Source: a bacterium
GTDB lineage: Bacteria > 4484-113 > JAFGCY01
Length of the DNA stretch: 64,000 bases
Reading direction: 5' to 3'
Assembly (NCBI GenBank): GCA_020849855.1
Contig: JADZFO010000015.1
Span: 1-64,000, forward strand
The notes below the pieces were generated by a model. That model saw only the letters and a list, made by a program, of their open reading frames with translations. It was not told the DNA's origin and made no database searches. Positions within the stretch are counted from its first letter, which is position 1, and each line of letters opens with the position of its first letter. Of this stretch, positions 51,564 through 59,999 are shown one piece after another. The position numbers and the translations under genes were made by a program.

Positions 51564-52532
51564 TCACTCGCGCCCGGGTTCAGCCTCCGCGGGTGCCAGC
51601 TCTTCCGTGCCATTACTCGCCGGTCGGGGCGTACGGCGTGGCTGGTCCCAGGCCTCTTCGTGCTTTTCGTAGGCGTCGATGATGCGCTGGACGACCGGGT
51701 TGCGGACGACATCCGTCTTGTCCAGCGTGACCGTGGCAATGCTGCCTCCGGCGTTCTTGAGTATGCGCAGGGCATGGATAAAGCCGCTCTTGGTGGGGCT
51801 GTCGAGGTCAATCTGGGTCGTGTCGCCCGTGATAACCATGCGGCTGCCATGGCCCATGCGGGTCAGGAACATCTTCATCTGGGCGTAGGTGGTGTTCTGG
51901 GCTTCATCCAGGATCATGAAGCTGTTGTTCAGGCTGCGGCCGCGCATGAAGGCCAGCGGGGCCACCTCCACCACGTTGCGGTCCATCAGGCGCTTGACCT
52001 TCTCAAAGCGCAGCAGGTCGTTAAGCGCGTCAAAGAGCGGGATCAGGTAGGGGTTCACCTTCTCGGTCAGGGTGCCGGGCAGGAAGCCCAGGTTCTCGCC
52101 GGCCTCCACCGCCGGACGGCTTAGCACGATGCGCTGCACCCGCTTGCGGCGGTAGAAGTCGATGGCCGCAGCCACAGCGAGATATGTCTTGCCGGTACCA
52201 GCAGGGCCGTGGCACAGGACCACCTCGTTCTGCTCAATGGCGCGCAGATAGGTCTCCTGGCCCTTGGTGATCGGCCGGAAGTGCGGGAGGTGGGCGAGGG
52301 ATGAGTCCGCGGAGTTGTCGGGGGCGGACTCCAGGCTGGCCAGCACTTCTTCGGACACACCGCCGTCACGGCGGATGCTCTGCAGCATCTGGCTGAGGAC
52401 ATTGCGCGCCTCAGTGACATCCTGGTTCTCGCCGGCAACAAAGACATCCAGGCCCTTGGCATAGACCTTGACCCGGAAGCGGTCCTTCACGCGGCGCAGG
52501 TTGCTGTCGAAGTCGCCGAACAGCTCCTGCAT
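51564..52532 (-). CDS. phoH: PhoH-like ATPase
   Basis: 322 aa from ATG 52532. Walker A CHGPAGTGKTYLAVA near residue 110, RIVLSRPAVEAGENLGFLPGT, Walker B FMILDEAQNTTYAQMKMFLTRMG, and VITGDTTQIDL. PhoH-like proteins are probably RNA-acting ATPases. Homologous sequence (SIQLRSREE) continues in frame upstream of this ATG to a TAA at about 52580 with only ATT and CTG (52571) as candidate starts, so the real start may be non-AUG. TAGAAT on the minus strand at 52609-52614 is a likely -10. Nothing else was seen between 52615 and 52763. Confidence 0.93.
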   Translation of the reverse strand: MQELFGDFDSNLRRVKDRFRVKVYAKGLDVFVAGENQDVTEARNVLSQMLQSIRRDGGVSEEVLASLESAPDNSADSSLAHLPHFRPITKGQETYLRAIEQNEVVLCHGPAGTGKTYLAVAAAIDFYRRKRVQRIVLSRPAVEAGENLGFLPGTLTEKVNPYLIPLFDALNDLLRFEKVKRLMDRNVVEVAPLAFMRGRSLNNSFMILDEAQNTTYAQMKMFLTRMGHGSRMVITGDTTQIDLDSPTKSGFIHALRILKNAGGSIATVTLDKTDVVRNPVVQRIIDAYEKHEEAWDQPRRTPRPASNGTEELAPAEAEPGRE

Positions 52533-52760
52533 CTCCTCTCGGGAGCGGAGCTGAATGGATTCACACGTCAGAATCTTGCCTTACCTGCCTTGTCCGATTG
52601 GACGATTGATTCTACCATCGTGCTATACCCGCAATAGCGCGAAAAGCACTCAGTTATCAACAGCGCTCCAAGCGGAAATGCCTGGCAGGGCAGCATTTGA
52701 AGGCAGATTCACGCAGGCCCTGGAAGGGCCTACCCAACACATGTAAAGCTGCTTGGCCTA

Positions 52761-52769
52761 TGGTACAAT
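52761..52769 (+). promoter_or_regulatory. Extended -10 promoter TGG-TACAAT of purH
   Basis: TGG directly precedes TACAAT (52764-52769). The 33-nt leader carries AGGAG, so purH has a normal leader unlike most genes here. Confidence 0.55.
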
Positions 52770-52802
52770 GCGCCGCCTTTTAACCAGGAGACCCCTCAAA
52801 CA

Positions 52803-54437
52803 ATGGCAGCAGCACCGAAGAAGAAAGTTCTTATAAGTGTCGCCGACAAGCGCTATCTGACCACCTTTGCGCGCGACCTTATAAAGTATGGCTACGAGAT
52901 TTATGCTTCCGGCGGAACCCAGGCCAAGCTGAAGGAAGCCGGTATCCCCAGCAAGGACATCAGCCGCGCCCTGAGCGCGCCCGAGATCCTCGGCGGCCGG
53001 GTCAAGACCCTGCATGTAAACGTCATGGCCTCCATCCTGGCCGACCCGGCGAATGCCCAGCACAACAAGGACATGACCAAGCTGGGGCTGAGCGGCTTCA
53101 GCATGGTCGTGGTGAACTTCTATCCTTTCAGCGAGAAGGTTATCCCGGGCAAGACCGCCCCGGATGCGGCGGTCGAGCTGGTTGACATTGGCGGTCCCAC
53201 CATGGTGCGGGCGGCGGCCAAGAACTACAAGAACGTCGCGGTTGTCTCCAACGTAGAGCAATACAAGGACGTGACCCGCGAGCTGAAGGCTGGGGAAGGC
53301 CTGCTGAACCAGGGATTCCGTATGCGTCTGGCCGCCGAGGCCTTTGCCTGCACGGCCCAGTATGAGCAGTCAATCGCCGCCTACTTCGCCCACATGGCGC
53401 CCAAGCCGGCGGAGGCCGCCCCCGCGGCTATCTCCAGCGCAGAAAGCACGGCTCCGGCCCCGAAGGCCAAGCCAGCGGCGGACCTGCTGCCGGCCAAGCT
53501 GGCGGTGAACCTGCGCCAGACCGATTCCCTGCGCTACGGCGAGAACCCGCACCAGCCGGCCGCGCGCTACAGCGCCGACAGCCTGGCTTCCGTGCCCTTC
53601 CGCTTCCTGCAGGGTAAGGAAATGAGCTACAACAACTACCACGATGCCAGCGCCGCGCTGGCCGTGGTGAGCGCGGATTACAGCCGCTCCTGCGCCGCCT
53701 GCGTGGTGAAGCACCAGAACCCCTGCGGCGCCGCGATCGGCGATGACCCGGTGAAGACCTTCATGGAGGCCTGGAAGGCGGATGAAGAGAGCGCCTTTGG
53801 CGGCATCATCGGCCTGAACTTCACCGTGGACGCCAAGGTGGCCGCCGAGATCCGCCGCAGCTTCTTTGAGATCGTGGTGGCGCCGGGCTTTGATGATGCG
53901 GCCAAGGCCGAGCTGTCTAGCAAAAAGAACCTGATCCTGCTGCAGGCCAGCCCGGCGGATGTGCGCCAGGTCATGGCCGGCACGCCGCGCCTGACCTCCA
54001 GCCTCTTTGGCTACTTCCTGCAGGGCTTCGACAACGAAAGCGAGAACTGGGAGCAGCTGAATGTGGTCTCGCAGGTCCAGCCGGCTGAGAAGCTGCGTGA
54101 GGACATCCTGACCGGCCTGCGCTATGTGCGCTTCCTGAAGAGCAACGCGCTGTGCGTGGTGAAGGACGGTGTGATGGTTGGCGCGGGCCTGGGCCAGATG
54201 AGCCGGGTTTCCGCCTGCCGCATCGCCCTGGAGAACGCCGGCAAGCGTGCCGCCGGGGCAGTTCTGGTCAGCGACGGCTTCTTCCCCTTCGCCGACAGCC
54301 TGGAGCTGGCCGCCAAGGCCAAGGTCGGCTGTGTGGTGGCCCCCGCGGGCTCCAAGCGCGACATGGAAGTCGTGGCCGCGGCCAACAGCCTCAAGCTGCC
54401 GCTGGTCTTCTGCCCGAACCGCCACTTCCTGCATTAG
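52803..54437 (+). CDS. purH: Bifunctional AICAR transformylase/IMP cyclohydrolase
   Basis: 544 aa. The last two steps of IMP synthesis. N-terminal cyclohydrolase domain (residues 1-~195: LISVADKRYL, IYASGGTQAKL, GGRVKTLHVNVMASILA, VVNFYPF, DIGGPTMVRAAAKN). The transformylase domain begins near 235 (LRYGENPHQPAA, ALAVV, CVVKHQNPCGAA with the catalytic Lys-His, ESAFGGIIGLN) and ends FCPNRHFLH. Between them is an extra Ala/Pro-rich linker of about 35 residues absent from most PurH. Confidence 0.97.
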   Translation: MAAAPKKKVLISVADKRYLTTFARDLIKYGYEIYASGGTQAKLKEAGIPSKDISRALSAPEILGGRVKTLHVNVMASILADPANAQHNKDMTKLGLSGFSMVVVNFYPFSEKVIPGKTAPDAAVELVDIGGPTMVRAAAKNYKNVAVVSNVEQYKDVTRELKAGEGLLNQGFRMRLAAEAFACTAQYEQSIAAYFAHMAPKPAEAAPAAISSAESTAPAPKAKPAADLLPAKLAVNLRQTDSLRYGENPHQPAARYSADSLASVPFRFLQGKEMSYNNYHDASAALAVVSADYSRSCAACVVKHQNPCGAAIGDDPVKTFMEAWKADEESAFGGIIGLNFTVDAKVAAEIRRSFFEIVVAPGFDDAAKAELSSKKNLILLQASPADVRQVMAGTPRLTSSLFGYFLQGFDNESENWEQLNVVSQVQPAEKLREDILTGLRYVRFLKSNALCVVKDGVMVGAGLGQMSRVSACRIALENAGKRAAGAVLVSDGFFPFADSLELAAKAKVGCVVAPAGSKRDMEVVAAANSLKLPLVFCPNRHFLH

Positions 54438-54560
54438 AGCTGGAAGGCCGGGATAAGCCGCGAGTTTGTATTGGACTGCAGGTAAGCAGGCGCATCGCTG
54501 CTTGCTGACACAAAGCCATGCACAGCAGCAAGTAGCCATTCGTTTCTCTGCTGAAGCAGG

Positions 54561-54594
54561 GCTGGCAAAAGCCAGCGCTCCAGCCACGCTGGCT
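54561..54594. repeat. Hairpins GCTGGC-AAAA-GCCAGC and AGCCA-CGC-TGGCT
   Basis: Each is followed by a GCTCC- or ACTCC-like trailer as in the 2.6-2.9 kb array. They lie in the 200-nt gap between the convergent purH and gcvT genes, which shows nothing else. Confidence 0.7.
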
Positions 54595-54639
54595 GAAGCT
54601 GGCACTCCAGGAGAGATGCAGGCCGGTGCGGCGTCTCTT

Positions 54640-55746
54640 CTACTTCTTACGGCTGTAGAAAGGGGTCTCGCAGACCTTGCAGGGCGCGGCCTTGCCGCGG
54701 ATCTCGACCTGCAGCGGCTCCCCAAGCTTGCTATAGTTGACGTCGATCAGCGCCAGGGCGATGCCGCGCTCCAGGCTGGGGCTGTGGCTACCGGAGGTGA
54801 CATAGCCGATCTGCTCGCCGGCGCTGTTCAGCACGGGCGCGGAGTTGCGCGGAGCGCCAACCTTGTCGTCCACAACCAGGCCGGTAACGATGCGCTTCAC
54901 GCCTTCGTCACGCTGCCGCAGCAGAACGTCCTTGCCCAGGAAGTCCGGCCCCCAGCGCACGGTCCAGGCCAGGTTGGCCTCCAGCACGCTGATGTCGTCG
55001 CTCAGCTCATGCCCATAGAGGCTGTAGGCCATCTCAAGGCGCAGGGTGTCGCGGGCGCCCAGGCCGACCGGCACCACGCCAAGCGGCTGGCCGATCTCCA
55101 TCAGGCGGTCCCAGAGCCACAGGGCGTCATCATTGGCAACGATCAGCTCAAAACCGCGCTCACCCGTATAGCCCGTGCCGGCCACGGTGATACGGCGGCC
55201 GTCAACCTTGGTGTTGCGGAAGGTGAAGGCGGACTGCGAGGCGATGTTCTTCAGACCAAAGGCGGCCAGCAGTTCATCCGTTTTAGGGCCCTGCACCGCC
55301 ACCAGGCTGTAGTCATCGCTGCGGTCATTGACCACGCAGTCGAAGCGGTTGTGCTGCAGGATCCAGTTGTAGTCCTTCTCGATGTTGCTGGCGTTAACCA
55401 CCAGCATGTAATGCTCAGGATTGATCTGGTAAGCAATCAGGTCGTCCACCACGCCGCCCTGCGGGGTAGGGAAAAGGGTGTACTGGCACTGGCCGTCGCC
55501 GATCCGGCGCAGGTCGTTGCAGGTCAGCCACTGCACCAGGTCAAAGGCCTCGCGGCCCTCGATGTAGATCTCGCCCATATGGGAAAGGTCGAAGAGGCCG
55601 ACGCCGCTGCGCACGGCAAGGTGCTCGGCCTTGATGCCCTCGTACCACATCGGCATCTCAAAGCCGGCAAATTCGCCCATCCGCGCTTCAAGCGCCACAT
55701 GCCGCTCGTAAAGAGCCGTGCGCCTGATCGTACCGCCCAGGTTCAT
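54640..55746 (-). CDS. gcvT: Aminomethyltransferase (glycine cleavage T protein)
   Basis: 368 aa. It moves the C1 unit from the lipoyl-bound aminomethyl group to tetrahydrofolate, releasing ammonia. FAGFEMPMWYEGIKAEHLAVR near residue 30, GLFDLSHMGEI, CQYTLFPTPQGGVVDDLIAYQ near 90, AVQGPKTDELL, GYTGERGFELIVAND near 195, and ARDTLRLEMAYSLYGHEL. The other glycine cleavage genes (gcvH, gcvP) are not in the window. GGGGTG precedes the ATG; no adjacent -10 box. Confidence 0.95.
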   Translation of the reverse strand: MNLGGTIRRTALYERHVALEARMGEFAGFEMPMWYEGIKAEHLAVRSGVGLFDLSHMGEIYIEGREAFDLVQWLTCNDLRRIGDGQCQYTLFPTPQGGVVDDLIAYQINPEHYMLVVNASNIEKDYNWILQHNRFDCVVNDRSDDYSLVAVQGPKTDELLAAFGLKNIASQSAFTFRNTKVDGRRITVAGTGYTGERGFELIVANDDALWLWDRLMEIGQPLGVVPVGLGARDTLRLEMAYSLYGHELSDDISVLEANLAWTVRWGPDFLGKDVLLRQRDEGVKRIVTGLVVDDKVGAPRNSAPVLNSAGEQIGYVTSGSHSPSLERGIALALIDVNYSKLGEPLQVEIRGKAAPCKVCETPFYSRKK

Positions 55747-55837
55747 GCTGTCACCCCAGACTGCCTTGGTCGTAGATACTTCAGAGTGTGGCGGCCTGGC
55801 AGAGCCGCCGGCTTACGGGCATGCTGATTGCCGCCCG

Positions 55838-57124
55838 TTAATCCGTGGTCTTGAAGTCGTTGTAGTACTTCTTGACCGTCCGGATGTAGTTCTTCGTTTC
55901 CTTGTAGGGTGGGACACCCTTGTATTTCTGAACAGCCCCCGGGCCGGCATTATAGGCCGCGAGCACCAGATCGACCCGGTTGCCTGACTTGCGCCAGCGG
56001 TACAGCTCGCGCTCCAGGTACTTCACAGTGGCATAAAGGTTCTGCACGGGATCAAAGGCATCCTTGATGCCGTGGCCACGCGCTGTGGCGGGCATCAGCT
56101 GGCCCAGGCCCATCGCCCCGACCCGGCTGACTGCGCGGGGCTTGAAAGCGCTCTCGGCGGCCACCAGGGCCATCACCAGGCGCGGGTCAACACTCCAGTC
56201 GGTGTCGGCGCAGTAGCTTAGGACAGCGCGGGCAATGACCGTGGCCTCGGCGTCGGTCAGCTTTTTGTTGAAGCGCTTGGCCGTACGGGCGTATTCCTCT
56301 TCATAGCCGGGGAACTCCCGCAGCTGGCTGGCCAGCTTGGGCATCGCACCCAGACGGCTGGCATAGCCCTTCATGTCGCCATATGCCAGGCCGGCCCAGC
56401 CGCCCTCCTCCCAGTTGCTGGGAGTGTCCTTGTAGTAATCGCTCTTGTATTTGTCGGGGTTCTCGCGGCGCTTGCGCTCTTCTGAGACGGACTTAAGCCC
56501 GTTATAGAGTTTGCCGACCGCCAGGCTGAAGTCGGCGTATGTAGCCGTGTTGAAGCTGTGGTCCGGGCCGCTCCAGTACTGGGTGTAGACCTCTTCAAAG
56601 GTCTGGCTGCGGTCCAGGATCAGGCGCAGCTCCGAGAGAGCGTTGTCAAGGTCGTTGATCACATCTGGATAACGCGCCATCGGCTGCTGGCCGATCTGCG
56701 AGCAGGCCTTGTCATAGTCATGCCAGGCCTGCAGGCGGGCCCAGCTCATCGGTGCTCCCTTGACGCGCTTGCCGTAGTAGGCCTCCGCGGCAACGATGGC
56801 CAGCGCGAACTCAAAGATCACCTGCTGCTTGTCGGAGGCGCGTTCGATGCGCACCTTCAGCTCTTTATAATCACTGTCATTAAGCTTGCCAAAGGCCCAC
56901 TCGAGAGTCTCGCGGTAGGCCTGCTCCTCATTGATGCCGGCGGCGGGCTGCGCTACCGGCTGCTCAAATGCGGACTTGGACTTGCTCAGCTTCTGGCTGG
57001 ACTGCGTCTTGCCGGAGTACGTGGACGGCTTCTCATACTTGTTCGCAGCCAGCACGCTGCCGGGAGCGGCAAGCGCCGCCGCCAGCAGGACAGCTGTGAG
57101 GACGAACAATGAAGGCAGCTTCAT
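55838..57124 (-). CDS. Lytic transglycosylase (SLT family), exported
   Basis: 428 aa. Signal peptide from ATG 57124 ([25 protein letters not shown]). The N-terminal ~270 residues are helical and unrecognised. The C-terminal SLT domain (~300-420) has the catalytic Glu in [18 protein letters not shown], then [38 protein letters not shown] and [13 protein letters not shown]. It cleaves peptidoglycan strands to anhydromuropeptides. Starts 7 nt after the coaE stop, so it is in the S1-coaE operon. The long N-terminal helical region may be a SLT70-like superhelix, but I cannot confirm this. Confidence 0.9.
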   Translation of the reverse strand: MKLPSLFVLTAVLLAAALAAPGSVLAANKYEKPSTYSGKTQSSQKLSKSKSAFEQPVAQPAAGINEEQAYRETLEWAFGKLNDSDYKELKVRIERASDKQQVIFEFALAIVAAEAYYGKRVKGAPMSWARLQAWHDYDKACSQIGQQPMARYPDVINDLDNALSELRLILDRSQTFEEVYTQYWSGPDHSFNTATYADFSLAVGKLYNGLKSVSEERKRRENPDKYKSDYYKDTPSNWEEGGWAGLAYGDMKGYASRLGAMPKLASQLREFPGYEEEYARTAKRFNKKLTDAEATVIARAVLSYCADTDWSVDPRLVMALVAAESAFKPRAVSRVGAMGLGQLMPATARGHGIKDAFDPVQNLYATVKYLERELYRWRKSGNRVDLVLAAYNAGPGAVQKYKGVPPYKETKNYIRTVKKYYNDFKTTD

Positions 57125-57131
57125 CGGGGAC

Positions 57132-57740
57132 CTACTCGTTTTCTGCTTCATAAGACTTGACCCAACCCTCCCAGGCGCTACGCACCTGTGCATGCAGGTC
57201 CTCGATCGTTCCATCGTTCCTAATGACGAGGTCAGCCTGGCTTTCCTTCTGAATCAGCGGCATTTGCGCGCCTATTCTAAGCCTTGCCTGTACTTCGTCA
57301 ATGCCGCGCAGCTTTCCAAGCCTTTCAAGCTGGGTGCTTTCGTTGCTGCTGATGACCCAGACCTTGTCACAAAGCTGGTTCAGGCCGCCTTCAAAAAGCA
57401 GCGGCACCATCAGGACCAGAGGCTCACCGGCGTACCTGGCGGCCTTTACATTCCCCGCGATAACAGCGGTAACCTGCGGGTGCATGATCAGCTCCAGCTC
57501 GCGGCGGTGAAAGCTGGAGGTAAATGCCAGATCAGCGAGGACCTGGCGGTTCAGGGCGCCATAGCGGCTGAAGACGGCCTCGCCGAAGCGGGAGCGCAGG
57601 GCGTAGAGGGTCGTGGGGTCATAGTTGCTGATGAAATGCGCTATGACGTCCGCGTCCAGTACCCTGGCTCCCAGTCGCAAAAGCTCATCGGCAGCGGAAC
57701 TCTTTCCAGTCGCCAGACCGCCGGTAAGCCCCAGTATCAT
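57132..57740 (-). CDS. coaE: Dephospho-CoA kinase
   Basis: 202 aa, normal length. Last step of CoA synthesis. P-loop [19 protein letters not shown] at the N-terminus, VLDADVIAH near residue 30, HPQVTAVI and [10 protein letters not shown] (lid region), and [15 protein letters not shown] at the end. The ATG is 5 nt behind the S1 stop. Confidence 0.95.
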   Translation of the reverse strand: MILGLTGGLATGKSSAADELLRLGARVLDADVIAHFISNYDPTTLYALRSRFGEAVFSRYGALNRQVLADLAFTSSFHRRELELIMHPQVTAVIAGNVKAARYAGEPLVLMVPLLFEGGLNQLCDKVWVISSNESTQLERLGKLRGIDEVQARLRIGAQMPLIQKESQADLVIRNDGTIEDLHAQVRSAWEGWVKSYEAENE

Positions 57741-57745
57741 TCAGT

Positions 57746-59266
57746 TCAGGCCTGCTGATCCTCTTCGCCGGCATCCTCGGGGGCGACTTCGGCGACAACG
57801 GGCGGCACGGGGTCGGGCTCCGGCTCGCCTTCGCCATCCTCACCGCCCTTATCCCGCTTGGAGGCGGCGGACAGGTCGAGGCGGCCGGCGAGGATGTCGC
57901 CCAGCGTGACCTTGCCGGCGCTTGGGCGGATATCGGTCTCGATCTCGCGCTCGATGTGCTGGGGGCGCTGGCGGCTCTCGTTGAGCACCTCTTCCTCGTT
58001 GCGGCGCAGGCTGAGGCGGATGCGGCGCTTGCTGGTGTCGATGCTCAGGATCACACCGCTGACCTCATCGCCTTCCTTGTTGACATCCTTGGGGTGCTTG
58101 ATGCGCTCTTCGCTGATCTCGCCGGCGGGCACGAAGGCCTCGTAGACGCCGTCCAGGTCGACAACGATGCCGCTTTGCAGCAGCTGGGTGACCTTGCCGC
58201 TGACACGCTGGCCCACGGCGAAGCGGCTCATGACCTCCAGCCAGGGGTCGCGCTCGGTGGCCTTGGCGCTCAGGCTGACGCGGCGGTCTTCCGGCTGCAC
58301 CTTGAGCACCTTGACGTGCAGGGTGTCACCGGGCTTGACGATCTCGCTGGGGTGGTTGAAGCGGCGGTGCGAAAGCTCGCTGATATGGACCAGGCCGGTG
58401 ATGCCGCCGTCCAGGCGGACGAACACGCCGAAGTCGGCCACGCTCTCAACCTTGCCTTCCAGCTCCTCGCCGGGCAGCAGGCTCATCAGCGGATCCTTCA
58501 TGGTGGCCTTGCGCGAGAGGCTGATCTTGCCCTTCTCACGGTCGATGGCCAGGATCTTGACCGGGATCACGTCGCCCGGCTTGAGCTCGTCGGTCGGCTT
58601 CTTGACGTGATCGTAGCTGATCTCGCTGATGTGGAGCAGACCGGTAATGGTGTTGGTGATCTTGACGAAGGCCCCGTAGGGAGAGAGACGCTCAACAACG
58701 CCTTCCACAACCATGCCTTCCATCAGCTGGCTGTAGTCGCGCTCGAGCATTTCGCTGTGTTCCCGCTCCATGATGTCGCGGCGGGTGAACACCAGCTTGC
58801 GCTGCTTGCGGTTGATGTCGAGGATCTTGGCTTTGTAGGCCTGGCCAATGTTGGGGCGGCCCTGGAAGTTGGTGTGGTGCGTGAAGCCCTGGATCAGGCC
58901 ATAGGCTTCGCACATGTAACCGTTCTTGACCTTTTCAACGACCTTGATCTCGACCTCGACATCTGCGTCCTTGTCGTCCTGGAGCTTCTTCCAGGCCTCG
59001 TCAAAATCGACGCTCTTCTTGGACAGCTTGAACTCGCCGTCGACGCTCTTGAGAATCTTGACACGAATCTGGTCGTTGATCTGAAGACGGCGAAGTTCGT
59101 CTTCAGTTATCTGGTCAAGCTCGAGGTGCCCCTCGCTCTTGGCTCCAATATCAACAAAGACACCGTCTTCATTGATCTGGACGACCCGGCCACTGACAAC
59201 CTGACCCACTGAAAGACTTCGGCCGGTAAGATCCTCTTCCAGCAGGTTGGTGAACTCGTTCGACAT
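57746..59266 (-). CDS. rpsA: 30S ribosomal protein S1-like
   Basis: 506 aa. Five S1 (OB-fold) RNA-binding repeats can be followed: from ~20 (VGQVVSGRVVQINEDGVFVDIGAKSEG), ~105 (weaker), ~190 (GVVERLSPYGAFVKITNTITGLLHISEIS), ~275 (KVESVADFGVFVRLDGGITGLVHISELS) and ~360 (KVTQLLQSGIVVDLDGVYEAFVPAGEIS). The C-terminus is acidic and Pro-rich. S1 helps 30S subunits bind leadered mRNAs, of interest given the many leaderless genes here. GGAGAG lies ~6 nt before ATG 59266; the upstream extension is rejected because it reads a repeat. Confidence 0.95.
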   Translation of the reverse strand: MSNEFTNLLEEDLTGRSLSVGQVVSGRVVQINEDGVFVDIGAKSEGHLELDQITEDELRRLQINDQIRVKILKSVDGEFKLSKKSVDFDEAWKKLQDDKDADVEVEIKVVEKVKNGYMCEAYGLIQGFTHHTNFQGRPNIGQAYKAKILDINRKQRKLVFTRRDIMEREHSEMLERDYSQLMEGMVVEGVVERLSPYGAFVKITNTITGLLHISEISYDHVKKPTDELKPGDVIPVKILAIDREKGKISLSRKATMKDPLMSLLPGEELEGKVESVADFGVFVRLDGGITGLVHISELSHRRFNHPSEIVKPGDTLHVKVLKVQPEDRRVSLSAKATERDPWLEVMSRFAVGQRVSGKVTQLLQSGIVVDLDGVYEAFVPAGEISEERIKHPKDVNKEGDEVSGVILSIDTSKRRIRLSLRRNEEEVLNESRQRPQHIEREIETDIRPSAGKVTLGDILAGRLDLSAASKRDKGGEDGEGEPEPDPVPPVVAEVAPEDAGEEDQQA

Positions 59267-59286
59267 TACACTCTCCGATGAAGGCC

Positions 59287-59302
59287 ACCGGCTAAGGCCG
59301 GT
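59287..59302. repeat. Hairpin ACCGGC-TAAG-GCCGGT upstream of the S1 gene
   Basis: Perfect 6-bp stem about 20 nt upstream of the S1 start codon, in what would be its leader; it could affect S1 translation. Similar in form to GCCGGCT-AA-AGCCGGC near 2620. Confidence 0.65.
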
Positions 59303-59379
59303 TCGAACCCAGAATGGTAGCACTATGCAGGCCCTCAGGCAAGCAAGGAAAGCAAATTCACGGGCAGCTTGGCCCTGCT

Positions 59380-59634
59380 TTACCAGAAATAGGGGTCGCC
59401 ATAGACAAAGTCGTTCCAGTAGGGCGTATTCCGTCCTTCGTGGTACCAATAGCCGTCATACCAGCAGTGATTCCGGTGCCAGTAGCCGTCATAGGGTTCG
59501 AAGCCGTAAGGCAGGTCATTGAAGTAGTAGCGCCCCTGGCGCCCGTAGCTCAAACCAAAGCCTACGCTGCTGCAGGCGGCCACGCCGCCCAGGACCAGCA
59601 GGGCCGTCAGAAGAATGGCGATACTGCGATGCAT
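59380..59634 (-). CDS. Small Tyr/Trp-rich lipoprotein
   Basis: 84 aa. Signal with lipobox LGGVAACSS (Cys at residue 21). The mature part is extremely aromatic (YGRQGRYYFND, GYWHRNHCWYDGYWYHEG, PYWNDFVYGDPYFW), with many Tyr, Trp, His and Gly. I do not know the function; surface-exposed aromatic lipoproteins occur widely. Stands alone between the S1 and gatC genes. Confidence 0.75.
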   Translation of the reverse strand: MHRSIAILLTALLVLGGVAACSSVGFGLSYGRQGRYYFNDLPYGFEPYDGYWHRNHCWYDGYWYHEGRNTPYWNDFVYGDPYFW

Positions 59635-59710
59635 AGTAGAAATTACCTGCTCTGCAGCGGCTTTGCTGCCAAGCAGCGGTAATGAGACGGCTACCGCAAT
59701 ATGGCTCTGC

Positions 59711-59716
59711 TAATAT
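59711..59716 (+). promoter_or_regulatory. -10 box TAATAT of gatC-gatA
   Basis: Ends 7 nt before ATG 59724, choosing it over an upstream in-frame start. Confidence 0.5.
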
Positions 59717-59723
59717 CAGCGCC

Positions 59724-59999
59724 ATGGACCGCGAAGACCTTTTGCACCTCTGCGCGCTGGCCAGGCTGGACCTGGACCAGGCGGAGCTGGAAGCCTTTGA
59801 GGGTAAGTTCAACAGCATGCTGAGCTTCACCCAGAAAGTGCTGGCCTACGAGCCGGCCGGCGATGCAGAGCCCTTGACACTGATTGACAAACTGGAGCTG
59901 CGGCGGGATGTGGCGCGGGACTTTGAGTGGCCGGAGCAAACCGTTCATGACTACCAGGTGCCGACAGTGATTGACTTTGAGGCCGGAGGCGAGGGCTGA
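59724..59999 (+). CDS. gatC: Asp/Glu-tRNA amidotransferase subunit C
   Basis: 91 aa. Small belt subunit that stabilises GatA-GatB. MDREDLLHLCALARLDLDQAELEAF and FNSMLSFTQKVL in the N-terminal half are typical, with PLTLIDKLELRRDVA and a C-terminal HDYQVPTVID. The TGA overlaps the gatA ATG (ATGA). Confidence 0.93.
   Translation: MDREDLLHLCALARLDLDQAELEAFEGKFNSMLSFTQKVLAYEPAGDAEPLTLIDKLELRRDVARDFEWPEQTVHDYQVPTVIDFEAGGEG

Noticed and set aside
52555-52746. 63-codon plus-strand frame between phoH and purH
   Set aside because: No ribosome site, overlaps the phoH 5' end and its promoter, and lacks protein-like features.
59267-59449. N-terminal extension of the S1 gene
   Set aside because: Runs through the ACCGGC hairpin and has no S1 homology; GGAGAG supports the ATG at 59266.
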